This document shows, one piece after another, positions 23,626 through 31,559 of a stretch of DNA of 64,000 nucleotides; within the stretch, counting starts at the first letter, position 1; each line of letters opens with the position of its first letter. The DNA lies in the NCBI GenBank assembly GCA_965652395.1, contig CBFGUW010000019.1:1-64000 (forward strand), given 5' to 3'. Below the pieces are notes generated by a model, which was given only the letters and a program-made list of their open reading frames with translations, was not told the DNA's origin and did not search any database. Origin of the DNA: Saccharospirillum sp965652395. GTDB lineage: Bacteria; Pseudomonadota; Gammaproteobacteria; Pseudomonadales; Natronospirillaceae. Made by a program: the position numbers and the translations under genes.

Positions 23626-25341
23626 ATGCATCCATCATTGATCATCCGTCTGGCCGTTTTCTTGGTCGCGGTGCTGACCGGGAGCCTTTCCTGGGCCGCG
23701 GTCGGTAAAGTCGTCATTGCCCAGGGCGAAGTTTACGCCCTCGATGCCAACGCTCAGCAACGCGCTCTAAAGCGCCGGTCGGACATATTCGAAGGCGATA
23801 CCATCGTCACCGGAGCCGATGGCGCCATTCAAATACGGTTTCAGGACAACGCCATTCTCGCCTTGCGTGAAGAATCCCAACTGAAAATCACCGAATACCA
23901 TGGCAGCGACCAAAACAATGGCTCGGAACGGGTCTTGATGGATCTGTTGGCAGGCGGCTTCCGGACCATTACCGGCAGCATCGGTAAAACCGATAGAGAC
24001 GCCTATCAGGTACGCACGCCCAACGCCAGTATTGGTATTCGTGGCACGCATTACGAAGCTTTGTTGAACCAATCCAGCCTATTGCTGGGGGTCTACCAGG
24101 GTGGCATCCGCGTGCGTAACGAAACCGGCCAGATCGACCTGGGCGCCGACAGCCAATTCTTTTTCGCGCGAGTCGTCCCGGGTGGCCGTCCACAAGGGCT
24201 GCTCAACCCTCCTGATGAGTTGAATACCCCGCTGTCTCCCGGCAATGAGGAGGGTGGAGAGCCCCAACCCGAAGAAGAACCCAATGCCCAGTTAAACGAT
24301 GAAGAAAGTGAAGGCATCCCGCTCGAAGAAGTCTTTAACGACTCCATTGGTGAGGAACCCCCCGTTGTCCCGACGACGGAAACGGAAAGCACCCAGCCAA
24401 CCCTGGTGACCGATATTCAGTTTGAGGGCGTGGCTGAAAGTCTGCCCGAGGCGGTTAATGATGCGGACAACGGAGACGGCACTGATAGTGGCACGGACAA
24501 TGGCAACGGCGGCGGAACACAGAACGACGACCTGCGGCTGACGGATGCCCAGATCGACAGCCTGACCCAATCCCCCAAACCGGGCTTGGTGGTGCTGACC
24601 AATTCCGGTGGCGATGCGGTCCACTACGGCTATGTGGTGGATGGCGCGAACGGCCCGGTGTTCGTCAACTACGATACCGAGAACATGACCGAGCTGGCTG
24701 ACGGCTATGTCAGCCCGGACCGCGTATTCAAAGGCCCGGAAACACTCAACCCGACCCCTTTGGCCAGCCACCAGCTTCAGGATACGACTGTAGAATGGGG
24801 CATCTGGAACGCCAGCGCGGCGGACCCCGGCGAGCTCTATCAGGATCCGAGTTCGGCTGACCCGGCCGAGACCCATACCGACCCCTTCTATTATGTCGTG
24901 GCCGATGTCGTGAACGTGGCGGATCGCACCGGCATGGCATCGTTCGACTCCTACAATTGCGAAAGCAGCTCGGGGGGCACCCCCTGCTGGAGCGTGTCCA
25001 CCAGCCTGGGGGAAGTGACCTCGTTCAGCGGCTCGCTCTCGGTGGATTTCGATACCGCCACCGGTAATGGCTACATATCGATGGCAACCGACACCGATAA
25101 AAGCTGGAGTGCGGACTTCGAAGGCAGCCTGCAGGGCAACCAGTTCATGGCCGACACTGTGACCAATTCCTACCTTTACAATCTGGACAACACCTTCATG
25201 GATTCCACCGGCGAGTTGGACGGCTATTTCACGGGAGGGGCTGATTCCCTGTATTTCGTGGGCGGTTTCCAGCTGGAAAGCCAGCAAGCCGGGGAGCATG
25301 CCGAAGGCGTGATGTTGTTGCAGGAGTACCTGCCCCAGTAA
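23626..25341 (+). CDS. Secreted FecR-domain protein, candidate cargo of the Slam-like protein
   Basis: The 571-residue product has a clear signal peptide (LIIRLAVFLVAVLTGSLSWAA), so it is exported without a lipobox. A FecR domain spans about residues 25-165 (VRTPNASIGIRGTHYEALL). An acidic, low-complexity linker follows (about 185-300, rich in Glu, Asp, Gly and Asn). The C-terminal 260 residues are beta-rich: SFSGSLSVDFDTATGNGYISM, DFEGSLQGNQF, GELDGYFTGG and LYFVGGFQLESQ, resembling the 8-strand barrel of TbpB-like Slam substrates. Two Cys (in YNCESSSGGTPCW) could form a disulfide. It follows the translocon gene by nine bases with AGGAG before its ATG. Ligand unknown. Confidence 0.72.
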   Translation: MHPSLIIRLAVFLVAVLTGSLSWAAVGKVVIAQGEVYALDANAQQRALKRRSDIFEGDTIVTGADGAIQIRFQDNAILALREESQLKITEYHGSDQNNGSERVLMDLLAGGFRTITGSIGKTDRDAYQVRTPNASIGIRGTHYEALLNQSSLLLGVYQGGIRVRNETGQIDLGADSQFFFARVVPGGRPQGLLNPPDELNTPLSPGNEEGGEPQPEEEPNAQLNDEESEGIPLEEVFNDSIGEEPPVVPTTETESTQPTLVTDIQFEGVAESLPEAVNDADNGDGTDSGTDNGNGGGTQNDDLRLTDAQIDSLTQSPKPGLVVLTNSGGDAVHYGYVVDGANGPVFVNYDTENMTELADGYVSPDRVFKGPETLNPTPLASHQLQDTTVEWGIWNASAADPGELYQDPSSADPAETHTDPFYYVVADVVNVADRTGMASFDSYNCESSSGGTPCWSVSTSLGEVTSFSGSLSVDFDTATGNGYISMATDTDKSWSADFEGSLQGNQFMADTVTNSYLYNLDNTFMDSTGELDGYFTGGADSLYFVGGFQLESQQAGEHAEGVMLLQEYLPQ

Positions 25342-25348
25342 CCGCAGC

Positions 25349-25373
25349 GGGGCGGCCCATCCCGCCCCTTTTT
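25349..25373 (+). terminator. Rho-independent terminator after the FecR operon
   Basis: GGGGCGG (25349-25355) pairs with CCGCCCC (25362-25368) and is followed by TTTTT (25369-25373). It starts eight bases after the stop codon of the secreted FecR protein. Confidence 0.88.
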
Positions 25374-25486
25374 CCCGCCCCGCCCTGTCACCGCCCTTCA
25401 CGCTCTTTTTCCTGCACGGCATGGAATAGGCCGGGACTTTCCGCTATGGTGCGCTCAACACTAAAGACAGATGGAACCCGACAGCT

Positions 25487-26008
25487 ATGACAGATCGTCC
25501 TTCTTCCCTTGATAAAGCGGACTTGATCGAATGTGGTTACGGCCGCATGTTCGGCCCAGGCAACGCCCAGCTGCCCGTCGACAACATGCTGATGATGGAC
25601 CGTATCGCACTGATCTCCGATGAAGGCGGCGAATACGGCAAAGGGCAAATCATTGCCGAACTCGACATCCACCCGGACCTTTGGTTCTTCAAGTGCCACT
25701 TCCCGGGTGACCCGGTCATGCCGGGCTGTCTGGGCCTGGATGCCATGTGGCAGTTGGTCGGCTTCTTCCTCGGCTGGCGCGGCAACGAAGGCCGCGGCCG
25801 GGCATTGGGTGTCGGCGAACTGACGTTCAAAGGCCAGATCATGCCGGACGCCCATAAAGTGGTTTACAAACTGAACATCAAACGCGTGATGGAATCACGC
25901 CTGGTCATGGGCATTGCCGATGGCGTGGTGGAATGCGACGGCAAGCCCATCTATTTTGCCAAAGACCTGAAAGTGGGTCTGTTCAAGCCTGAGCAAATGG
26001 GAGGCTGA
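25487..26008 (+). CDS. fabA: 3-hydroxydecanoyl-ACP dehydratase/isomerase
   Basis: FabA dehydrates 3-hydroxyacyl-ACP and isomerises trans-2- to cis-3-decenoyl-ACP, the branch point to unsaturated fatty acids. The 173-residue protein is full length; the catalytic His is in KCHFPGDPVMPGCLG and the Asp in LGLDAMWQLVGFFLGWRG. It is followed after two bases by fabB, the classic fabAB operon of proteobacteria that make unsaturated fatty acids anaerobically. The region upstream of 25487 is short (after the terminator at 25373) and must contain the promoter; I did not identify a FabR or FadR site. Confidence 0.97.
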   Translation: MTDRPSSLDKADLIECGYGRMFGPGNAQLPVDNMLMMDRIALISDEGGEYGKGQIIAELDIHPDLWFFKCHFPGDPVMPGCLGLDAMWQLVGFFLGWRGNEGRGRALGVGELTFKGQIMPDAHKVVYKLNIKRVMESRLVMGIADGVVECDGKPIYFAKDLKVGLFKPEQMGG

Positions 26009-26010
26009 TC

Positions 26011-27228
26011 GTGAAAAGAGTCGTCGTAACCGGCCTGGGTATCGTTTCCTGCCTGGGCAATGATGCTGAAGCCGTCACTTCCAGCCTGAAAGAAGGCCGC
26101 TCCGGCATTCGTTTTAACGAAACCTACGCTGAAATGGGCATGCGCAGCCACATCAGTGGCACGCCGGACATCAACCTGGCCGATTATATCGACCGTAAAT
26201 CCATCCGCTTCATGGGCCCGGCCGCCGGCTATGCCTATATCTCGATGGATCAGGCGATTAAAGACGCGGGCCTGACCGAAGAGCAGGTGTCCAACGTGCG
26301 CACCGGTCTGATCGCCGGTTCCGGCGGGGCGGATTCCGCCAGCCAGGTGGAAGCCGCCGATATTCTGCGTGAAAAAGGCCTGAAGCGGGTCGGCCCTTAC
26401 CGCGTGACCCAGACCATGGGTTCAACGGTTTCCGCCTGCCTGGCGACACCTTTTCAGATCAAGGGCGTTAACTACTCCATCACCTCCGCCTGCTCCACCA
26501 GCGCACACTGCATCGGCAACGCCATGGAGCTGATTCAACTCGGCAAGCAGGACATCATTTTCGCCGGTGGCGGCGAAGCCGAACATTGGACACTGAGCTG
26601 CATGTTCGACGCCATGGGCGCGCTCTCCACCAAATACAACGACACCCCGGAAAAAGCGAGCCGCGCCTACGACGTGGACCGTGACGGCTTTGTCATCGCC
26701 GGTGGCGGCGGTATGTTGGTACTGGAAGAGCTGGAGCACGCCAAGGCTCGCGGAGCCAGGATTTACGCCGAAGTGGTCGGCTATGGCGCCACCAGCGACG
26801 GCTACAACATGGTCGCCCCCAGCGGTGAAGGCGCGGTGCGCTGTATGCAGATGGCGATGCAGAACCTGGAAGGCGGGGTCGACTACATCAACGCGCACGG
26901 CACTTCAACGCCGGCGGGTGATGTAACGGAACTGAAAGCGGTACGGACGGTGTTTGGCGACAAGATGCCCCCCGTGGCATCCACCAAATCGTTCTCCGGC
27001 CACAGCCTGGGCGCGGCGGGTGTTCAGGAGGCCATCTACAGCCTGCTGATGATGAAGAACAACTTCATCGCCGCCAGCCTGAACGTCGACAATCTGGACC
27101 CCGAAGCCGGTGACGCCAACGTGGTCACCCAGCGGCAGGACAATGTCACCCTCAACCGGGTCATGTCCAACAGCTTCGGCTTTGGTGGCACCAACGCCAC
27201 TCTGGTATTCCAGCGCTACGAGGGGTAA
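26011..27228 (+). CDS. fabB: 3-oxoacyl-ACP synthase I
   Basis: FabB elongates the cis-3-decenoyl-ACP made by FabA by condensation with malonyl-ACP. The 405-residue thiolase-fold enzyme has the active-site Cys in SITSACSTSAHCIGNA and the two His in YINAHGTSTPAGD and STKSFSGHSLGAAG; the C-terminus has NSFGFGGTNATLVF. Start is GTG at 26011 with GGGAGG upstream, overlapping the end of fabA closely enough for coupling. Length is normal. Confidence 0.97.
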   Translation: MKRVVVTGLGIVSCLGNDAEAVTSSLKEGRSGIRFNETYAEMGMRSHISGTPDINLADYIDRKSIRFMGPAAGYAYISMDQAIKDAGLTEEQVSNVRTGLIAGSGGADSASQVEAADILREKGLKRVGPYRVTQTMGSTVSACLATPFQIKGVNYSITSACSTSAHCIGNAMELIQLGKQDIIFAGGGEAEHWTLSCMFDAMGALSTKYNDTPEKASRAYDVDRDGFVIAGGGGMLVLEELEHAKARGARIYAEVVGYGATSDGYNMVAPSGEGAVRCMQMAMQNLEGGVDYINAHGTSTPAGDVTELKAVRTVFGDKMPPVASTKSFSGHSLGAAGVQEAIYSLLMMKNNFIAASLNVDNLDPEAGDANVVTQRQDNVTLNRVMSNSFGFGGTNATLVFQRYEG

Positions 27229-27241
27229 CCCTCGTTCCCCA

Positions 27242-27277
27242 GTAGGAGCCAGTCCGCATGCGGATCATGGCTCCTAC
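27242..27277. repeat. GTAGGAGCC hairpin between fabB and proV
   Basis: GTAGGAGCC (27242-27250) pairs with GGCTCCTAC (27269-27277), and the loop contains the palindrome tccgcatgcgga. A run of A follows on the plus strand. It belongs to the GTAGGAGC family seen at 13091-13194 and may end transcription between the two convergent genes. Confidence 0.6.
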
Positions 27278-27294
27278 AAAAACGCACTTTTCAT

Positions 27295-28518
27295 TCAAGC
27301 CGCCGAAGAAGATCCTGGTCCCGGCTTTTCTTCAGTGCGGGAAGTGCTGAGTACCTGCACCAAATCCTCCCGACTGAGTTCACCAGTCAGTTCCCCGGCT
27401 TCGTTGACCACCGGTAAAGGGTGCTCCCGATCCAGAGTCTGAGGTATGACCTCCTCCAATAGGGTATCGGGCGATATAACGTAAGACTCCTCATAGTAAT
27501 CCGCCGACAACGGTTCCCTGCCCTTCTCGTCCGCCACTTCGGCCAAACGCTCCTGGCTCAGAAACCCTTGATACCCTTTATCGGTCACATAAAAGGCATA
27601 ACCCGTTTTCGAGGAACGCATTTCCGCCAAGGCATCGTTGATGGTTTTGGCTGCGATACGATGGGTCGGTGGCTTCATGACCGTCTCAACGGTCAGGGCG
27701 CGTGCCCGGTTAACATCGCGCACGAACTTTTCGACATAACCATCCGCCGGGTGCAGTAAAATCTCGGCGGGTGCGCCGACCTGCACCAATTCGCCATCCC
27801 GCAATATGGCGATACGGTCACCAATACGCAGGGCCTCATCCAGATCGTGGGTAATGAAGACAATGGTCTTGTGCAGCCGGTCCTGCAGCTGGATCAGTTG
27901 ATCCTGCATTTCGCTGCGAATCAATGGATCGAGCGCGGAAAATGCTTCATCCATCAGCAGAATTTCAGCATCGGTACAGAGCGCGCGAGCCAACCCCACC
28001 CGCTGTTGCTGACCACCGGAAAGCTGAGCTGGAAACTGGTTTTCATACCCCGCCAACCCTACGTCTTCCAACCATTTCCGGGCTTTTTGTTGACGCTCTT
28101 CCTTGGCGACACCCTGAGCACGCAGGCCAAACGCCACGTTCTCCAAAACGGTGTAATGGGGCAGCAGACCAAAGCGCTGGAACACCATGGACATCTTTTT
28201 TTGTCGGAACCGCCGCAGGGCTTTGGCATCCAGTTTCATGATGTCCTCACCTTCAACGATGACATGCCCTTCGGTGGGGTCGATCAAGCGGTTGAAGTGA
28301 CGGATCAAGGTCGACTTACCGGAGCCGGACAGCCCCATGATGACAAATATTTCGCCCTGTTCGATATCCAGGTTGATGTTTTTCAGCCCCAGCGTATGAC
28401 CGGTTTCAGCCAGGATTTCGTCTTTGCTTTTCCCGGCTTTAACCAACGGCAGATGTGTCTTGGGCGTCGGTCCAAATAACTGATACAAACCTTCGATGCG
28501 AATCAATGGAGAGGTCAT
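27295..28518 (-). CDS. proV: Glycine betaine/proline ABC transporter ATP-binding protein ProV
   Basis: The 407-residue ATPase powers import of the osmoprotectant. Walker A is GLSGSGKSTLIRHF, signature LSGGQQQRVGLARAL, Walker B EILLMDEAFSALDP, switch His in VFITHDLDEAL. The C-terminal 130 residues form a CBS pair (TVMKPPTHRIAAKTINDALAEM and the second motif near TLLEEVIPQTLDREHPLPVV), which in OpuA-type transporters senses ionic strength. It overlaps proW by four bases (ATGA). Gene order on the minus strand is proX, then a 258 bp gap with a palindromic element, then proW and proV, whereas E. coli has proVWX. Confidence 0.95.
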   Translation of the reverse strand: MTSPLIRIEGLYQLFGPTPKTHLPLVKAGKSKDEILAETGHTLGLKNINLDIEQGEIFVIMGLSGSGKSTLIRHFNRLIDPTEGHVIVEGEDIMKLDAKALRRFRQKKMSMVFQRFGLLPHYTVLENVAFGLRAQGVAKEERQQKARKWLEDVGLAGYENQFPAQLSGGQQQRVGLARALCTDAEILLMDEAFSALDPLIRSEMQDQLIQLQDRLHKTIVFITHDLDEALRIGDRIAILRDGELVQVGAPAEILLHPADGYVEKFVRDVNRARALTVETVMKPPTHRIAAKTINDALAEMRSSKTGYAFYVTDKGYQGFLSQERLAEVADEKGREPLSADYYEESYVISPDTLLEEVIPQTLDREHPLPVVNEAGELTGELSREDLVQVLSTSRTEEKPGPGSSSAA

Positions 28519-29399
28519 GAACGGTTCTCCATGTATCGCTGCGAACGTTTGGCATAGGCTTGAGATACACGGTCAAAAATAATCGCCAACACCACAATGG
28601 CCGCGCCATTCAACACGCCAAGTGTGAAATATTGATTGGTGATCGACCTCAAGACCGGTTGCCCAAGCCCGGAAACACCGATCATCGAAGCGATGACCAC
28701 CATCGCAAGAGCCATCATGATAGTCTGGTTGATCCCTGCCATAATGTTGGGTAAAGCTAATGGCAGCTGCACATTGAACAGCCGTTGCATGGGGGTGACG
28801 CCGTAGGCATCCGCCGCTTCCAGAATTTCTTTGTCCACCAGACGAATGCCCAGGTTGGTTAAGCGGATGACCGGAGGAATGGCGTAGATCACCACGGCGA
28901 TCAAACCGGGAATCTTGCCGATGCCCAATAGCATGACCACGGGAATCAGATACACGAAAGCGGGCATGGTCTGCATGATATCCAGAATCGGCGTGATTAT
29001 GCTTTGAGTACGTTGTGAACGCGCCATCAATATGCCGATGGGAATGCCCAGAAAAATGGAAATCAAGGTACAGACAGTAATGAGACTCAGCGTGCTCATG
29101 GTGTCTTCCCACATGCCGAGGTAACCGACCAGAAACAAGGCTACTCCCACGCCCACGGTGAGTTTGATCGAACGGGCGGCATAGTGAGTGATCGCCAATA
29201 AAACACCTATGACCAACCACCAGGGTGCTTCGATCAACAGGTCTTCAAACCATACGAGAAACGCCAGCAGTGGATCGAAAAAGTTCTCGATGGATTCGCC
29301 ATAGGCGCGTGAAAACTCGCGATAACCTTCATCGAGAGTTTGTCGCAGAGTAAGCAATTCCCTGCGGCTGAGTTGGGGAAATTCGGTGAGCCAGGACAT
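28515..29399 (-). CDS. proW: Glycine betaine/proline ABC transporter permease ProW
   Basis: The 294-residue inner-membrane permease has five to seven transmembrane segments. The binding-protein-dependent transport domain covers about residues 85-275 with the EAA loop in EAADAYGVTPMQRLFNVQLPLALPNIMAGI, the site that contacts ProV. The frame is open to 29633, but that extension runs into the palindromic element; ATG at 29399, preceded by CAGGT, gives the normal N-terminus MSWLTEFPQLS. It is coupled to proV by a four-base overlap. Confidence 0.94.
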   Translation of the reverse strand: MSWLTEFPQLSRRELLTLRQTLDEGYREFSRAYGESIENFFDPLLAFLVWFEDLLIEAPWWLVIGVLLAITHYAARSIKLTVGVGVALFLVGYLGMWEDTMSTLSLITVCTLISIFLGIPIGILMARSQRTQSIITPILDIMQTMPAFVYLIPVVMLLGIGKIPGLIAVVIYAIPPVIRLTNLGIRLVDKEILEAADAYGVTPMQRLFNVQLPLALPNIMAGINQTIMMALAMVVIASMIGVSGLGQPVLRSITNQYFTLGVLNGAAIVVLAIIFDRVSQAYAKRSQRYMENRS

Positions 29400-29465
29400 A
29401 ATCGTTACCTGCAGAAAGACAGTACGCCAATTCGGCGTTCGCGTTAGGGATGTTGCCAGGAGTCC

Positions 29466-29578
29466 GCTCCGGCTGCCGGGTAGTCTTATCAAGGGTCGGC
29501 ATAAACCCGTCCCTGGGGCCTGGACTGCAGCATCCATGCTGCAGACCCCCCTTGATAAGACTACCCGGCAACCGGAGC
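29466..29578 (-). repeat. Three-way-junction palindromic element, copy 1
   Basis: Outer arms 29466-29495 and 29549-29578 are reverse complements at 29 of 30 positions. An inner perfect hairpin CTGCAGCAT-cc-ATGCTGCAG spans 29525-29544, four bases from one arm. A smaller hairpin with stem CCC/GGG lies in the 29-base spacer. Total length is 113 bp. It lies between proX and proW, and in the family orientation it reads on the minus strand, with the operon. Confidence 0.85.
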
Positions 29579-29657
29579 TAGCCCATAGCTGGCGAACGCT
29601 CAGACTTGAGACTTCGCCGCCGCTAGGGATCAACGTCCTACAGCACCAAACGGGGAG

Positions 29658-30653
29658 TCACAGAGCGTCCTTCACCTTGGACGCCACGTCATCGGAAACC
29701 CATTGAGTCCAGATAGATTCATAGTTTTCCAGGAAGTGATAGGCGGCGAACTCACCGTCGGCCTGGTTGGCTTCCATCCACGCCAACAACTCATTCATCT
29801 CTTCATTTGTGAAGGAGCGTTTGGTGAGGTAATCGTAGGCTTCCGGCGCTTCGGAGGCGAAACTCTCGGTGGTGATTGTCCACACCGGCGAAGGCGGATA
29901 CATGGTGACTCTGGGGTCGAGACAGCCCTCTTTGGAGACACAACTGATGTAATGTTCTTCATCCACACCACTGCCGAAATCGACCTTCACCATGGGGTAA
30001 CGGCCCAGCACAGCGGTGGGTGCCCAGTAATAACCAAACCAGGGTTCTTTTCGCTCGTAGGCTTTGGCGATTGAACCGGCGAGACCGGCACCCGAACCCG
30101 GGTCGACCAACTCAAAACCGGCTTCCTCAAGATTCAGCGCTCGGAACAGGTTGCCTGCGGTGATCTGGCAGTTCCAACCGGCGGGGCAGCCCATGAACAT
30201 GGATTTATCCGGGTCTTCGGGGTGTTCGAACATCTCAGCGTGCTGTTTTACGCCTTCGATTGTGGCCAATTCAGGATATTCATCGACCAGATACTGCGGC
30301 ACCCAGAAGCCTTCCTCGCCGCCGTCTTCAAGCGATTTACCGGCGTAGCGCAGCCGACCTTCCTCGACACCCCGGTCGATGGCCTCTTTGAGGGAATTGC
30401 TCCACATTTCAGGCGCGATGTCGGGCTCGCCTTTTTCCACCATGGAGGTGCCGGTGGGCATGGTGTCCCCAGGTACCAGTTCAGCGTCGCAACCGTAGCC
30501 TTCACTGAGAATCAGTTGATCGATACTGGCCATCAGCGCGGCTGAACTCCAGTTCATGTTGGCAATGGTCACCCGGCCGCAATCCGCCAGGGCGGAGCTT
30601 CCCATCATGGCTGCGGCGAGGCTCAGGGAGGTGTTGAACAGCATCTTTTTCAT
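29658..30653 (-). CDS. proX: Glycine betaine ABC transporter substrate-binding protein ProX
   Basis: The 331-residue periplasmic binding protein (OpuAC family) has signal peptide MKKMLFNTSLSLAAAMMGSSALA. Mature features include ANMNWSSAALMASIDQLIL, EMWSNSLKEAI and a run of Trp and Tyr residues (GFWVPQYLVDEYPEL, PWFGYYWAPTAVLG) that usually cage the trimethylammonium group. The frame is open to 30953, but ATG at 30653 with GAGGAAG upstream gives the signal peptide. It is the first gene of the cluster and is separated from proW by an intergenic palindrome that could set lower expression of the permease genes. Confidence 0.94.
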   Translation of the reverse strand: MKKMLFNTSLSLAAAMMGSSALADCGRVTIANMNWSSAALMASIDQLILSEGYGCDAELVPGDTMPTGTSMVEKGEPDIAPEMWSNSLKEAIDRGVEEGRLRYAGKSLEDGGEEGFWVPQYLVDEYPELATIEGVKQHAEMFEHPEDPDKSMFMGCPAGWNCQITAGNLFRALNLEEAGFELVDPGSGAGLAGSIAKAYERKEPWFGYYWAPTAVLGRYPMVKVDFGSGVDEEHYISCVSKEGCLDPRVTMYPPSPVWTITTESFASEAPEAYDYLTKRSFTNEEMNELLAWMEANQADGEFAAYHFLENYESIWTQWVSDDVASKVKDAL

Positions 30654-30970
30654 TATGTGACTTCCTCTCAGTGGGCCTTGTTTTGAGTTTTTTAGAGACA
30701 ATCCAGTCTTTAGGCCTCTAACATTAAAAAAGTCTAATACGATTAAGGACAACTTCCAACACCGACAATAAGCTGCAAAACTTCGCCAATGAAAGCTTTT
30801 AACAGAAAAGATGAACTGCCTTGCAGGCCCCTCACTCTTGAGGTGACGGCCGCATGCTTTGAGCGGCGACTGGAACAATTTCCTCTGCCAGAAAACGATG
30901 CAGCGCCGCGCGATAACTGGAGCATCCGGGTGGACCCCGCTGAATGGTCTCATTGGAAAGTACCTATGGA
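30654..30970. other. Intergenic region upstream of proX
   Basis: These 317 bp separate proX from the downstream GNAT gene that ends at 30971 on the same strand. The part near proX is AT-rich and should contain its promoter. I see no gene, repeat or clear terminator. Confidence 0.4.
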
Positions 30971-31432
30971 TCAGTCAAGCCCGCCCAACGTGTAACTCAT
31001 CGGTACAAAGCGAATGCCATGAAACTCCTGTTCCGGACCTTCCGCAACAAAACCATATCGCTGATAAAACTCGACCGCATTGATCGAGGCACGCAATTTG
31101 ATCTGGGGTTCCAATGCACCCTTGATCATGGCGTCCATCAACAGACCTCCGATACCTTTTCCCTGATGCGCCAGACTGACATAGAGCGCCGTTACAAAAT
31201 GCCCATCGCGCCAGGCCACATAGCCAACCACCTCACCATCCAAAGTGGCTTTGAGAGAAGGGCTGAGCTCTGCGTCCAGCAACCGTTGTAGACGTTCCTC
31301 ATGGGAGCTTTGCAAAGCCTCCCACCCGGTTTCCGAGAGCAGGGGCATAACCTGAGCCCTGTTGGCTTCGGCACTGATGCGCGCGATGGCGGCGATATCT
31401 TCCGGTCGCACCGGCGTTATTTCGACAGTCAT
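30971..31432 (-). CDS. GNAT-family N-acetyltransferase
   Basis: The 153-residue cytosolic protein uses acetyl-CoA to acetylate an unknown amine. The GNAT core is visible as VGYVAWRDGHFVTALYVSLAHQGKGIGGLLMDAMI, where QGKGIGG is the acetyl-CoA pyrophosphate loop, followed by INAVEFYQRYGFVAEG, the usual last strand and helix. There is no second domain. Single gene on the minus strand, 127 bases from the divergent MFS gene. The substrate cannot be told. Confidence 0.85.
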   Translation of the reverse strand: MTVEITPVRPEDIAAIARISAEANRAQVMPLLSETGWEALQSSHEERLQRLLDAELSPSLKATLDGEVVGYVAWRDGHFVTALYVSLAHQGKGIGGLLMDAMIKGALEPQIKLRASINAVEFYQRYGFVAEGPEQEFHGIRFVPMSYTLGGLD

Positions 31433-31559
31433 TTCCGTTCACTCCTTTACCCCTTATTTCCAAGCAACCAGCTTACCATTTACTTTTCATGACCGGGCGT
31501 CGGTTTGAGTATCCAGAGATCTTTTCTACGCTAGGAGGTGTCAACCGAGGGAGAGATCC

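Noticed and set aside
24292..25422. A 376-codon minus-strand frame opposite the secreted FecR gene
   Set aside because: Antisense shadow; it also crosses the terminator at 25349-25373.
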